Positions 34,820 through 43,904 of a stretch of 64,000 bases of DNA are shown here, in pieces. Within the stretch, counting starts at the first letter, position 1. Every line of letters begins with the position of its first letter. A program made the translations under genes and the position numbers. The notes under the pieces are model-generated. The model saw nothing but the letters and a program-made list of their open reading frames with translations. It ran no database searches and had not been told where the DNA came from. Source of the DNA: Bacillus sp. sid0103 (lineage in GTDB: Bacteria; Bacillota; Bacilli; Bacillales_B; DSM-18226); NCBI RefSeq assembly GCF_019219025.1, contig NZ_JAHUWN010000018.1, positions 62,001 through 126,000 on the forward strand, in the 5' to 3' direction.

Positions 34820-34942
34820 GATATAACCTCCCTTATGTACAAACGTGAGTAAATATGAAAATAGTCTACAAACAACTACTATTTTACTTGAAAAAGAACA
34901 GAAGGAAAAGCCCTAAACTTATTTTATCACTATAATCTTACG

Positions 34943-34990
34943 AAAAAAAAGAAAACAGGCTAAATTAGTCTAAAATATCTATTTAGCCCG
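34943..34990 (-). terminator. Terminator of the acyl-CoA dehydrogenase gene
   Basis: Arms GGCTAAAT (34958-34965) and ATTTAGCC (34981-34988), followed in the minus direction by a T-rich run ending in eight T. Confidence 0.8.
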
Positions 34991-35016
34991 TTCTTATCTT
35001 TTGCTATTTTATTTTT

Positions 35017-36156
35017 TTAACACCCAATTAATCTTGAAATGACCATTCTTTGTACTTCCGATGTACCTTCACCAATTTCAAGCAACTTGGCATCCCTCAT
35101 CATTCTCTCTACATGATATTCCTTCATATATCCATAACCGCCATGAATTTGAACAGCCTGATTGGTTACCTCCATGCAAATTTCTGATGCGTAGAGTTTA
35201 CACATCGCCGATTCCTTAGAAAATGCTCTACCTTGATCCTTTAACCACGCTGCTTTATACACCATATTCCGAGCTAATTCGATTTTCAGAGCCATGTCCG
35301 CAAGTTTAAACTGTATTGCTTGGAAGGACGAAATAGACTTTCCAAACTGCCGTCTTTCCTTTGCATAGGATAGAGCTTTTTCATAGGCCCCCTGAGCAAC
35401 GCCTACTGCCATTGCACCAATTCCTATACGTCCACCATCCAGGGTAATTAAAAACTGTTTAAAACCCTCTCCACGCTTTCCTAAAAGGTTCTCAACTGGC
35501 ACTTGTACATCCTCTAACACTAATTCCGTTGTATTAGATGAATTTAAGCCCATTTTTTCATAGTTATCAATAATGGTGAACCCCCGAGCATTTGTCGGAA
35601 CAATAATAGCACTTATTTCTTTATTTCCGTCCTTCTCACCCGTCACAGCAGTCAAAGAAAGATGTTGGGCATAACTAGCATTCGTAATAAAACATTTGTT
35701 TCCGTTTATGACAAACATACCATTTTCTTCACGGGCAGAAGTTCTAGTCCCTCCAGCATCTGATCCAGCATTAGGCTCTGTAAGGCCAAAAGCACCAAAG
35801 GATTCCCCAGTACAAATTGGCGTCAGGAATTTTAATTTTTGCTCCTTGGTGCCAAATAAATGCAGCGGTGCACCTCCTAAAGAAATATGGGCAGAATAGG
35901 TGATTCCCGTCGAGGCGCATACTCTGCTTAATTCTTCGGTTACAATCGCAAAGCTAACCGTATCTGCTCCTCCTCCGCCATATTCTTCTGGAAAAGGCAG
36001 TCCCATAATTCCCATCTCAGCTAATTTCTTAAATATTTCAACTGGAAATTTCTTTGTTCGGTCTCGCTCAATTGCACTAGGCGCAACTTCCTCATCCGCA
36101 AACTGACGCATGGTCCGTTTGATCATATCTTGTTCAGAAGTTAAATCAAAATTCAT
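35017..36156 (-). CDS. Acyl-CoA dehydrogenase
   Basis: A FAD enzyme that introduces the first double bond in fatty acyl-CoA (or branched short acyl-CoA) oxidation. 379 residues with the family motifs Phe-Gly-Leu-Thr-Glu-Pro-Asn-Ala-Gly-Ser-Asp-Ala-Gly and Gln-Ile-His-Gly-Gly-Tyr-Gly-Tyr-Met. The catalytic Glu is in Glu-Gly-Thr-Ser-Glu-Val-Gln near residue 365, as in butyryl- and short-chain enzymes. The chain length preferred is not certain. The ATG at 36156 has AAGGGGG 6 bases upstream. It is monocistronic, inserted between rpoD and cccA, and may be an addition relative to B. subtilis. Confidence 0.93.
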   Translation of the reverse strand: MNFDLTSEQDMIKRTMRQFADEEVAPSAIERDRTKKFPVEIFKKLAEMGIMGLPFPEEYGGGGADTVSFAIVTEELSRVCASTGITYSAHISLGGAPLHLFGTKEQKLKFLTPICTGESFGAFGLTEPNAGSDAGGTRTSAREENGMFVINGNKCFITNASYAQHLSLTAVTGEKDGNKEISAIIVPTNARGFTIIDNYEKMGLNSSNTTELVLEDVQVPVENLLGKRGEGFKQFLITLDGGRIGIGAMAVGVAQGAYEKALSYAKERRQFGKSISSFQAIQFKLADMALKIELARNMVYKAAWLKDQGRAFSKESAMCKLYASEICMEVTNQAVQIHGGYGYMKEYHVERMMRDAKLLEIGEGTSEVQRMVISRLIGC

Positions 36157-36492
36157 GTTCATCCCCCTTATAAAAAACTTTGAAGGCGCTTTCTTTTCTA
36201 TTATAAGAGGAATTATCTTTTATTCCCAATACTTTAAATTTTTTAAATATAATCTATTATTTGGGTATAGTTATTATTAAAATAAAAGTAACGAACAAAT
36301 ATTATAATTTCACTACCATGATAATGGAAAACCAATTCCATCCTTTTTTCACAAAAATAAAATATCAAAACCATGTTAGGAATTACTCATGTCTATTTGC
36401 AAAATGAGAGACAATTCAGTAAAATGGAGTCAAATACAGTAAGTGCTTACATTTCCAAATTGAAAATTACCTGGTTTGTCATATGATTAATC
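36157..36492. other. Long AT-rich intergenic region before the acyl-CoA dehydrogenase
   Basis: I see no gene in this stretch. The only clear signal is a cre-like dyad at 36438-36451 (GTAAGTGCTTAC core), which would fit CcpA control of a fatty-acid catabolic gene, but it differs from the cre consensus at two positions and lies 280 bases from the start codon. Confidence 0.4.
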
Positions 36493-36533
36493 CAAAAAAA
36501 ATAGCTTACTTCATGATATGAAGTAAACTATTT
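36493..36533 (-). terminator. Terminator of the dnaG-rpoD operon
   Basis: A 14-bp stem with one G-U pair (36501-36514 with 36518-36531) is followed in the minus direction by eight T. It starts about 14 bases after the rpoD stop. Confidence 0.9.
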
Positions 36534-36546
36534 ATTATTAGATATT

Positions 36547-37677
36547 TTATTCTAAGAAATCTTTTAGACGTTTACTGCGGCTAGGGTGGCGTAATTTCCG
36601 CAAGGCTTTTGCTTCAATTTGTCGGATACGTTCACGGGTAACACCAAAGACTTTACCTACCTCTTCAAGTGTACGAGTTCGGCCATCATCCAGTCCAAAA
36701 CGCAAGCGAAGGACATTTTCTTCCCTGTCAGTCAGTGTATCTAGTACATCTTCAAGCTGCTCTTTTAATAATTCATAAGCTGCATGTTCTGAAGGTGAGG
36801 TTGCATCTTGATCTTCAATAAAATCACCAAGATGGGAATCATCTTCTTCACCAATTGGTGTTTCAAGGGATACTGGTTCTTGGGCAATTTTTAAAATTTC
36901 CCTAACCTTATCAGGTGTAAGATCCATATCTTCACCAATTTCTTCTGGCGTTGGTTCACGGCCAAGATCCTGAAGTAATTGACGCTGAACACGAATTAGT
37001 TTATTAATGGTTTCAACCATATGCACTGGAATACGGATTGTCCTTGCTTGGTCAGCAATTGCACGTGTAATGGCTTGACGAATCCACCATGTTGCATAGG
37101 TACTAAACTTGAACCCTTTTTGATAATCGAATTTTTCAACGGCCTTAATTAATCCCATATTTCCTTCCTGGATAAGATCAAGGAATAACATGCCTCGGCC
37201 GACATACCGCTTGGCAATGCTAACAACCAGCCTTAGGTTTGCCTCTGCAAGACGGCGTTTGGCTTCTTCGTCGCCCTGTTCAATGCGGAGCGCCAGTTTC
37301 TTTTCCTCGTCTGCGGAAAGCAGGTCAACCCGGCCAATTTCTTTTAGGTACATACGAACTGGATCATTAATCTTAACACCTGGAGGGACGCTAAGATCAT
37401 TTAGATCAAATTCATCATCATCACCTTTTGCTAATTGCTTTGGATTTGGATCTTCCTCATCACTATCACCAACTAGTTCAATACCTTGATCACCGAGGAA
37501 CTCAAAAAATTCTTCCATTTGGTGAGAATCTAAATCATAATTAGCTAATTTCTCAGCAATATCATCATAGGCAAGGACGCCGGTTTTTTTACCCAGTGCC
37601 GTTAACTGGTCTTTCACTTGTTCAAAAGTGAATTCATTTTCCACTTCTTTTGAACGGGCTGATTTTTCAGCAGCCAT
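36547..37677 (-). CDS. rpoD: Primary RNA polymerase sigma factor SigA (RpoD)
   Basis: The housekeeping sigma factor. 376 residues, the usual bacillus length. Region 1.2 ([11 protein letters not shown]), region 2 ([20 protein letters not shown]), region 3, and region 4 ([20 protein letters not shown]) are complete. The ATG at 37677 has GGAGGGGG upstream; the frame opens eight codons earlier. It is 42 bases after dnaG, in the conserved macromolecular-synthesis operon. Confidence 0.98.
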   Translation of the reverse strand: MAAEKSARSKEVENEFTFEQVKDQLTALGKKTGVLAYDDIAEKLANYDLDSHQMEEFFEFLGDQGIELVGDSDEEDPNPKQLAKGDDDEFDLNDLSVPPGVKINDPVRMYLKEIGRVDLLSADEEKKLALRIEQGDEEAKRRLAEANLRLVVSIAKRYVGRGMLFLDLIQEGNMGLIKAVEKFDYQKGFKFSTYATWWIRQAITRAIADQARTIRIPVHMVETINKLIRVQRQLLQDLGREPTPEEIGEDMDLTPDKVREILKIAQEPVSLETPIGEEDDSHLGDFIEDQDATSPSEHAAYELLKEQLEDVLDTLTDREENVLRLRFGLDDGRTRTLEEVGKVFGVTRERIRQIEAKALRKLRHPSRSKRLKDFLE

Positions 37678-37719
37678 ATGTCCCCCTCCTTCCAGAATCA
37701 AAGACAGTAAAAATGGAAT

Positions 37720-39528
37720 CTATAGAGATTTACGCAATTGAATGATTTCCATTGCAATTGCAGCAGCTTTAGTAAGATCACTCTGTCGCTCTGCTTCTTT
37801 TTGTTCCACTTCTTTTTCTTTTATCTTTAACAATTTTTGATAATTCAACACCTGTTTGATATAATCAGTTAATTCTTGATTGGTTAACTCATCGTTTATG
37901 GACATCATTTCAATGTTTGCAACCATTCTTCTGAGATTATCATCTTGAATATAGGACAAAAATGCACTTGAATCAGGTTGGAAATGATCTTCATAAAATG
38001 CTAATAGATAGGTTATTATTGCCTGATGTTCATCAATATTAAACGTATTTCCTTGCATTAAATCCTGTACTTTATACGCCACATCTCGATCCTTTAACAT
38101 GTGAGCAATTAAACGTCTTTCTGCGGTGTAATGTGCAGGCTTAAGTTTATTATCTTGCTTTGGGATTAAAACAGGCTTATTAACATTTTGCTTATTCCCT
38201 GATGACTTTCTTTTATCTGAGAAGAATATCTCCTTCTGCTGCTGTTTTAAAGCATCCAATGATAGCGAAAATTCAGCTGCTAACTGCCGCAAATAGTGAT
38301 CCCTTTCAACGGCTTTATCCAACATGCTGATTTCCTTAATTATCACTTCGATATATGCAAGCCTATCTCCTTCAAGTTGCAGATTTTTACCTCTGCGAAA
38401 ATAAAGAAATTTAAATGCCATCCAGGTTAGACTTGCACCGATAACCTCGTTACGGAATTTTTCTGGGCCATTCTTTTTAATATATTCATCAGGGTCCATT
38501 CCATCAGGCATCATCGAAACCTTTACTTGAAAGCCGGCATTGGTAAGATGATTTCCCGCACGAAACGCTGCCTCAATTCCCGCCTTATCAGAATCGTAGC
38601 AAATCGTTACGGATTGGACACTTTGCCGTAAGAGGGCTATATGTTCATCTGTCAAGGAAGTCCCCATCGTGGCTATCCCATTTTCCACACCAGAGCGATC
38701 TGCGGAAATTACATCTGCAAATCCCTCAAATAAAACAGCATATTGCGATTTTTTTAAAATTGGCTTCGCATTATGGTAGTTGTATAAAATTTTACTTTTA
38801 TTAAAGATTGGCGTTTCAGGGCTATTTAAATATTTTGGCTCTTCGGCCCCCAGTGATCTCCCTGAAAAAGCAATCGTATTGCCGTTTCGGTCAAAAATCG
38901 GAAACATAATCCGATCTCTAAATCGATCGAAATAAGTCCCATCCCTTTCCCGTTTGATAATTAAACCGGCTTTCTCCATCCATTCTGGCGGGAAATCTCG
39001 TTTAGAAAGAAATTTAAAAACATAATCCCATGAATTTAAAGAATACCCAATTTGGAACTTATCAATGGATTCTCGGGTAAAACCTCTGCTCAGCAGATAC
39101 TCCAATGCATGTTGACCTTCTTTTGTATTTACTAGCAAATGATGGTAAAATTTCTGTAATAGCTCATGGGCTCCTAAAAAAGCTTGGTGCTCTTCTGAAA
39201 CCTTTTTCTCACCGTATCCGCTAGATACACTAATTTCAAGGTCAATATTTGCCTTCGCAGCTAGTTTAATGGCTGCTTCTTGGAATGAGATGCCTTCCAA
39301 TTCCATTAAAAAAGAAAAAATATTACCGCCTGCGCCACAGCCAAAGCAATGGAAAATTTGTTTATCAATTGATACAGAAAATGATGGGGTACTTTCTCCA
39401 TGGAATGGACATAATCCGAAGTAATTTCGCCCCTGTTTCTTCAGTTGAACATAATCGCTGATTACTTCGACAATATCAACAGCCTGACGAATTTGATTAA
39501 TCTTTTCTTCGGCAATACGCTCTGCCAT
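37720..39528 (-). CDS. dnaG: DNA primase DnaG
   Basis: It makes RNA primers for replication. 602 residues: an N-terminal CHC2 zinc ribbon (Cys-Pro-Phe-His ... Cys-Phe-Gly-Cys-Gly, residues 41-65), a catalytic TOPRIM core (Phe-Glu-Gly-Phe-Ala-Asp-Val, Cys-Tyr-Asp-Ser-Asp-Lys-Ala-Gly), and a C-terminal helicase-binding part. GGAG lies 8 bases before the ATG. The gene upstream in this family of operons, yqxD, is degraded here. Confidence 0.97.
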   Translation of the reverse strand: MAERIAEEKINQIRQAVDIVEVISDYVQLKKQGRNYFGLCPFHGESTPSFSVSIDKQIFHCFGCGAGGNIFSFLMELEGISFQEAAIKLAAKANIDLEISVSSGYGEKKVSEEHQAFLGAHELLQKFYHHLLVNTKEGQHALEYLLSRGFTRESIDKFQIGYSLNSWDYVFKFLSKRDFPPEWMEKAGLIIKRERDGTYFDRFRDRIMFPIFDRNGNTIAFSGRSLGAEEPKYLNSPETPIFNKSKILYNYHNAKPILKKSQYAVLFEGFADVISADRSGVENGIATMGTSLTDEHIALLRQSVQSVTICYDSDKAGIEAAFRAGNHLTNAGFQVKVSMMPDGMDPDEYIKKNGPEKFRNEVIGASLTWMAFKFLYFRRGKNLQLEGDRLAYIEVIIKEISMLDKAVERDHYLRQLAAEFSLSLDALKQQQKEIFFSDKRKSSGNKQNVNKPVLIPKQDNKLKPAHYTAERRLIAHMLKDRDVAYKVQDLMQGNTFNIDEHQAIITYLLAFYEDHFQPDSSAFLSYIQDDNLRRMVANIEMMSINDELTNQELTDYIKQVLNYQKLLKIKEKEVEQKEAERQSDLTKAAAIAMEIIQLRKSL

Positions 39529-39572
39529 GAAAACAACTCCATTTGTACTATCAGGTATTCGGCAGGCACTCT

Positions 39573-40022
39573 TTAAATTCCTGCAAATTTCGACAAAATT
39601 TTTGTTAATTCTGTCTTAACTCTTTCTTGATCTACGGGTTGAAAGGGTTTTGCCCTTTTCCTAGCCTTTGCATTAAAAAAACGTGAGACAAGGGCAGTTT
39701 GTATTCCTTTTTCCTCAAAGAATATCCTATTTGGTGATAAAACTTGAACATCTTAAGCAGTAAAGTGGATGCCAGTCCAATATCCTGCGTAATTGTTATA
39801 TCCCCTTTCACCGCATAATTCATAATGAATAAATTGGCAGCTTCCTTCCCAGCGTCAACATATTTCCAGTCTGTCTGCATATGTAGAATTTTCTTCTTTC
39901 ATATGATGATCGCAGGAGGCAGCAAAAAGTACACGGACACTAACTCCAATGCAATTTCGACAATCTCCGCTTTAACCGGACATGAATCTGCATCGACATA
40001 TCTAGTCGGATTGCCTTTACAT
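39573..40022 (-). pseudogene. yqxD: Degraded yqxD (DUF188/UPF0178 family)
   Basis: Fragments of one YaiI/YqxD-type protein occur in order but in different frames. An N-terminal piece has Tyr-Val-Asp-Ala-Asp-Ser-Cys-Pro-Val-Lys (about 40000-39960). A second has Ala-Ala-Ser-Cys-Asp-His-His (about 39920). A third has [14 protein letters not shown] and [12 protein letters not shown] (39870-39765). The C-terminal piece has Val-Leu-Ser-Pro-Asn-Arg, Lys-Pro-Phe and Lys-Ile-Leu-Ser-Lys-Phe-Ala-Gly-Ile up to a TAA at 39573-39575. At least three frame changes and one in-frame TAA separate them, and the likely ATG at 40022 is followed by an extra base. The site between yqfL and dnaG is the B. subtilis yqxD site. 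Confidence 0.85.
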
Positions 40023-40285
40023 AAGTATTAATTCTACATCACTCCGCATATTCCTTCTTTAACAATTAACTTTTGTAAAAGGGTTTATGTCGAATTCTTT
40101 TTAGGGGGTCCTCTTGACATCTAACAATAAATAGTTTATTCGTTCATAAGCAAGTCTAAACCTAAAAAGATATATTTTTATCACAATTTTTTATTATAGT
40201 ACATTTATTATCATTTTACCATAACTTTTTATCATTATTATTCCACTATCTATCAGAAGAAAACACATAATCAGATGATTATGTG

Positions 40286-41095
40286 CTACACTCTCCCTTT
40301 TTGAATATAATTTAAGATAACATTAGCCGTTTCTTCTACCGCTTTATTGGTAACATCAATAACAGGGCAATTTATTTTTTTGACTATTTTTTCAAAAAAG
40401 ATTAACTCTGCCTTTATCCTGTCAAGCGTTGCATAACTTGCCTTATCATTTAAACCTAATGAAATTAATCGTTCCCGCCTAATATTATTTAACTTTTCAG
40501 GACTTATTTTCAAACCAAAGCATTTCTCGCTTGGGACCCTATAAAGTTCTTCTGGAGGGTCGACTTCAGGTACCAGTGGAACATTGGCCACCTTTAATCG
40601 TTTATGAGCTAGATACTGTGAAAGTGGTGTCTTTGAAGTCCTGGATACCCCTATTAAAACAATATCTGCTTTTAATATTCCTCTCGGGTCACGACCATCA
40701 TCATATTTTACAGCAAATTCGATTGCTTCCACCTTTTTGAAATAATCTTCGTCTAGTTTTCGAACAAGGCCTGGTTCACATAAAGGTGTTTTTCCACTAA
40801 ACTGTTGAATCTGATCCATGATAGGACCTATTAGATCAACAGCAAGAATCCCCTCTTCTTCTGCTCTTCTCTTGATATATGTACGCATATCAGGTTTGAC
40901 AAGTGTAAATGCAACCATTGCTTTATCCAATAAAACAAGTGAAAGAACCTCATCAATATGTTCCTTATCCTCAACATAAGGGAATCTTTTTAATGCCATT
41001 CCTGAGCCATTGAATTGACTTATTGCAGCTTTCGTAACTAATTCAGCCGTTTCCCCCACTGAATCGGATACAACATATATAATTGGCAAACTCAT
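40286..41095 (-). CDS. yqfL: Pyruvate, phosphate dikinase/PEP synthase regulatory protein YqfL
   Basis: A 269-residue DUF299 kinase-pyrophosphorylase. It uses ADP to phosphorylate, and Pi to dephosphorylate, the dikinase, switching gluconeogenic PEP formation. Visible: [10 protein letters not shown] at the start and the P-loop-like [11 protein letters not shown] near residue 150. In B. subtilis it works with CcpN, whose gene is directly upstream here. The start is ATG 41095, very close to GAGGGAGA; a TTG two codons later has better spacing. Confidence 0.94.
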   Translation of the reverse strand: MSLPIIYVVSDSVGETAELVTKAAISQFNGSGMALKRFPYVEDKEHIDEVLSLVLLDKAMVAFTLVKPDMRTYIKRRAEEEGILAVDLIGPIMDQIQQFSGKTPLCEPGLVRKLDEDYFKKVEAIEFAVKYDDGRDPRGILKADIVLIGVSRTSKTPLSQYLAHKRLKVANVPLVPEVDPPEELYRVPSEKCFGLKISPEKLNNIRRERLISLGLNDKASYATLDRIKAELIFFEKIVKKINCPVIDVTNKAVEETANVILNYIQKGRV

Positions 41096-41128
41096 TCTCC
41101 CTCAACAACCCCTCTACTCGTAATCTTG

Positions 41129-41749
41129 TTACTCATTGCCTAATGCAACAAAGGCTTTTGTAATGTTTGTTTTCGTTATTCTGCCGATTACCTCAAAACC
41201 ATTTTCTGTTTTTCGAACCACTGGAAGGGCATCGATTTGTTTTTCAATTAATTTTTTAGCGATATCAATTAATAAATCTTCCCGTTCGCACATTGTGATA
41301 TTAGGCATTCTAGTCATAATAATATTAACAGGAATGGTAGTCAGTTCTTGTTTACCTATACTTGCTCGGAGCAAATCTTTTCTGGATAATACTCCAACAA
41401 GAATGGTGTTTTGATCTACTACGAATAATGTACCCACATCCTCGAGGAACATTGTACAGATTGCATCGTAGACGGAGATATTTTCATTCACAACAACAGG
41501 AATAGATTGATAATCTTTTACGTATATTTTTTGTAAATTTTCGGTTAAAAGCTGTGCCCCTGATTTCCCGGTATAAAAATACCCTACACGCGGTCTTGCA
41601 TCCAAATAACCAGCCATCGTTAAAATAGCAAGATCCGGCCTCAATGTTGCCCTGGTCAAGCTTAATTGCTCTGCAATATGTTCCCCGGTAATTGGCCCAT
41701 TTTCTTTGACAATTTGCAAAATATGTTCTTGCCGTTTGGTCAGTTCGAT
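41129..41749 (-). CDS. ccpN: Transcription repressor CcpN (HTH plus two CBS domains), unusual start
   Basis: A repressor of gluconeogenic genes (gapB, pckA in B. subtilis) when glycolytic carbon is present. The reading frame encodes Ile-Glu-Leu-Thr-Lys-Arg-Gln-Glu-His-Ile, a winged helix (Ile-Thr-Gly-Glu-His-Ile-Ala-Glu-Gln-Leu-Ser-Leu-Thr-Arg-Ala-Thr-Leu-Arg), and two CBS domains (Asp-Val-Gly-Thr-Leu-Phe-Val-Val and Gln-Ile-Asp-Ala-Leu-Pro-Val-Val). No ATG, GTG or TTG stands at the expected N-terminus: an in-frame TGA lies at 41753-41755. An ATC at 41749 is 8 bases after AAAGGTGG. The first canonical start is TTG at 41719, which would cut 10 conserved residues and has no ribosome site. Coordinates given use the ATC. 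Confidence 0.85.
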   Translation of the reverse strand: MELTKRQEHILQIVKENGPITGEHIAEQLSLTRATLRPDLAILTMAGYLDARPRVGYFYTGKSGAQLLTENLQKIYVKDYQSIPVVVNENISVYDAICTMFLEDVGTLFVVDQNTILVGVLSRKDLLRASIGKQELTTIPVNIIMTRMPNITMCEREDLLIDIAKKLIEKQIDALPVVRKTENGFEVIGRITKTNITKAFVALGNE

Positions 41750-41797
41750 TGTTCACACCACCTTTTTATTTACCATTTGGCTGTGTTATACCTGTAT

Positions 41798-41922
41798 GTT
41801 GATTTGCGCTCCAGGCGCGTGCGGTTTGCGGGCGGCACGGGCTGCCTCCTCGGCGCTTAGCGCCTGTGGGGTCTCCCCAGCCCCGTACTCCCGCAGGAGT
41901 TACGCCTTTCGCTCCTATCAAC
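41798..41922. repeat. GC-rich dispersed repeat with inverted ends (125 bp)
   Basis: It begins GTTGATTTGCGCTCCAGGCG and ends with the reverse complement of GTTGATAGGAGCGAAAGGCG, so its ends are inverted repeats. The interior holds GCGCTTAGCGC and a GGGGTCTCCCC-like palindrome. Its GC content stands out sharply from its surroundings. I recall closely similar elements in many copies between genes of Bacillus-type genomes. It occupies most of the gap between ccpN and glyQS and encodes no protein. Confidence 0.75.
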
Positions 41923-42030
41923 ATGGCCAATCTAACAACAATAACCGTTAACACAGCCTACTATATAGAAGGGATTTTGCCTTCAAAGGCTATACTTTAT
42001 TAGGAACATTATATACTAATGAATCTATTA

Positions 42031-42059
42031 AGAAAACTCGCCAACTGGCGAGTTTTCAA
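42031..42059 (-). terminator. Terminator of glyQS
   Basis: An 11-bp perfect stem (42032-42042 with 42047-42057), 4-base loop, then TTTTCTTAAT in the minus direction, directly after the stop codon. Confidence 0.88.
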
Positions 42060-43442
42060 TTAAAACATCATTTTTTCTTGTAAAAAGCTAACTAGTTCAA
42101 CTATTGGGATCCGTTTTTGTTCCATTGTATCACGGTCTCGAACTGTAACCATGTTGTCTTCTTTAGAGTCGAAATCATAAGTGATACAGAACGGTGTACC
42201 AATTTCATCATGACGACGATAGCGTTTTCCAATCGAACCTGATTCGTCAAAATCCACTGAGAAATGTTTCGCTAAAGACGCGAAAACTTCACGAGCTTCA
42301 TCAGACAATTTCTTTGATAACGGAAGGACAGCTGCTTTAAACGGTGCTAAAGCAGGGTGGAAATGCATGACCGTTCTTGATGTTCCATCCTCTAGCTGCT
42401 CTTCATCGTAGGCATCAATTAAGAATGCTAACGTAACTCGATCTGCTCCTAAAGATGGTTCAATACAATAAGGGACATACTTTTCATTTGTTTCAGGATC
42501 AAGATAGTGGAAATCCTCACCTGAATACTCCATATGCTGCTTCAAGTCATAATCCGTTCTGGATGCAACTCCCCATAGTTCACCCCAACCGAACGGAAAC
42601 TTATACTCAAAATCAGTTGTCGCGTTACTGTAATGGGATAATTCATCTTCGGAGTGGTCACGAAGTCGTAAATTCTCTTTTGTTAGGCCTAATGACATTA
42701 ACCATTCTTCAGCAAATTGCTTCCAATAGTCAAACCATTTCAGTTCCTCGCCAGGCTTACAGAAAAATTCAAGTTCCATTTGTTCAAACTCTCTTGTTCG
42801 GAACGTGAAATTCCCCGGGGTAATTTCATTTCGGAAACTTTTACCGATTTGAGCGATACCAAATGGCATTTTCTTTCTCATGGTCCGCTGTACATTTTTA
42901 AAGTTCACAAAAATACCTTGTGCTGTTTCAGGGCGAAGGAAAATTTCATTTGTACTAGATTCTGTAACGCCTTGGAAAGTTTTAAACATTAAGTTGAACT
43001 GACGAATTCCAGTAAAGTCATGGCTGCCACAATCTGGGCAGGCGATATTATGCTCTTTTACCAACTCTTCCATTTTTTCAAATGGTAAGCCATCAACAAC
43101 CATTTCAATACCCTTTTCATCTAAAGCATTTTCAATTAATTTATCGGCACGATGACGGGCTTTACAATTTTTACAATCAATCATTGGATCATTAAAGTTG
43201 CCAATATGTCCTGACGCTTCCCAAGTACGCGGATTCATCAAGATACTAGCATCTAGACCCACATTATATGGGGACTCTTGGACGAATTTTTTCCACCATG
43301 CCTGCTTAATATTATTTTTGAATTCAACACCTAACGGGCCATAATCCCAAGTATTGGCAAGCCCTCCGTAAATTTCTGAACCTGGAAAAATAAATCCTCT
43401 GTGTTTTGCATGTGAAACGATTTGTTCCATTGTTACACTCAT
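42060..43442 (-). CDS. glyQS: Glycyl-tRNA synthetase, single-chain type
   Basis: It charges tRNA-Gly. 460 residues of the homodimeric class II type: Phe-Pro-Gly-Ser-Glu-Ile-Tyr-Gly-Gly, an early CxxC zinc pair (Cys-Lys-Asn-Cys, Cys-Pro-Asp-Cys), motif 2 [10 protein letters not shown] and motif 3 Gly-Ala-Asp-Arg. B. subtilis has the unrelated two-subunit enzyme (glyQ and glyS) at this place, so the enzyme type differs while the location is shared. It is controlled by a T-box leader. Confidence 0.97.
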   Translation of the reverse strand: MSVTMEQIVSHAKHRGFIFPGSEIYGGLANTWDYGPLGVEFKNNIKQAWWKKFVQESPYNVGLDASILMNPRTWEASGHIGNFNDPMIDCKNCKARHRADKLIENALDEKGIEMVVDGLPFEKMEELVKEHNIACPDCGSHDFTGIRQFNLMFKTFQGVTESSTNEIFLRPETAQGIFVNFKNVQRTMRKKMPFGIAQIGKSFRNEITPGNFTFRTREFEQMELEFFCKPGEELKWFDYWKQFAEEWLMSLGLTKENLRLRDHSEDELSHYSNATTDFEYKFPFGWGELWGVASRTDYDLKQHMEYSGEDFHYLDPETNEKYVPYCIEPSLGADRVTLAFLIDAYDEEQLEDGTSRTVMHFHPALAPFKAAVLPLSKKLSDEAREVFASLAKHFSVDFDESGSIGKRYRRHDEIGTPFCITYDFDSKEDNMVTVRDRDTMEQKRIPIVELVSFLQEKMMF

Positions 43443-43494
43443 TGAAATTGCTCCTTTAGATAAAGTTTATTAAAAACAAGGCTTGTTGAACTTG

Positions 43495-43522
43495 CCTGTT
43501 GATTTCCACTCCAATCAACAGG
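43495..43522. repeat. Collapsed copy of the 125-bp repeat in the glyQS leader
   Basis: Perfect 10-bp inverted arms (43495-43504 and 43513-43522). The centre, GTTGATTTCC-ACTCCAATCAAC, looks like the two ends of the element at 41798-41922 joined with the interior lost. It lies between the T-box terminator and the glyQS start. Confidence 0.5.
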
Positions 43523-43561
43523 GTGCCAAAATCAACAATAAGCTTTAACATTGCCAAAAAC

Positions 43562-43607
43562 AAAAAAACTCTCGTTCCTATGCTAGATTAGCATAGGGAC
43601 GAGAGTT
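43562..43607 (-). terminator. T-box regulated terminator before glyQS
   Basis: A long stem (43568-43583 region with 43591-43606) of ACTCTCGT...ACGAGAGT type with T7 in the minus direction. It is the terminator alternative to the antiterminator formed by the T-box motif. Confidence 0.93.
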
Positions 43608-43772
43608 ACCCGCGGTTCCACCCTATTTGCTGCAAAAAAGCAGCCTCTTTTATCGTGTTATTTAACACAAAGATTGCTCAGGAACGCCTTTCTTAGTGCT
43701 CTATACCCTAGCTTTCACCACCCTAGGTTCGCTTTTATAGAGGGATACTAAGTACTCTTCTCCGTCACTGCA
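43562..43772 (-). promoter_or_regulatory. T-box riboswitch (glycine) controlling glyQS
   Basis: On the minus strand the T-box motif AGGGTGGAACCGCGG lies at 43624-43610, followed by the terminator. Stem I features are present: GAGAAGAGTA near 43760, a GGTGGTGAAAGC-type distal loop, and a candidate specifier codon GGC (Gly) at 43688-43686 in the sequence AAGAAAGGCGTT. Uncharged tRNA-Gly should favour antitermination and raise GlyQS synthesis. Confidence 0.95.
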
Positions 43773-43779
43773 ATTATTT

Positions 43780-43809
43780 AATTTAGACTATTTACGCACA
43801 ATTCATCAA
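43780..43809 (-). promoter_or_regulatory. Possible promoter of the T-box-glyQS unit
   Basis: TTGATG (43809-43804) and TAAATT (43785-43780) with an 18-base spacer on the minus strand, just upstream of the T-box. Moderate match only. Confidence 0.4.
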
Positions 43810-43904
43810 TCAGTATTACTAGATGCTTCATGGCAACTTTTCGTAAAAACATTTGCGAAAATCGCCTAAAAACTAGTAAATCACCCTTATAAAACTCCCT
43901 GAGT

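Noticed and set aside
41484..41756. A 90-codon minus-strand frame starting GTG behind AAAGGTGG at ccpN
   Set aside because: It is the shifted frame of ccpN, its codons read out of phase with the conserved CcpN sequence. It matters only as evidence for the start-codon problem.
41666..41954. Open frames on both strands across the GC-rich block
   Set aside because: They are produced by the GC-rich repeat, contain low-complexity Arg/Ala/Gly stretches and have no ribosome sites.
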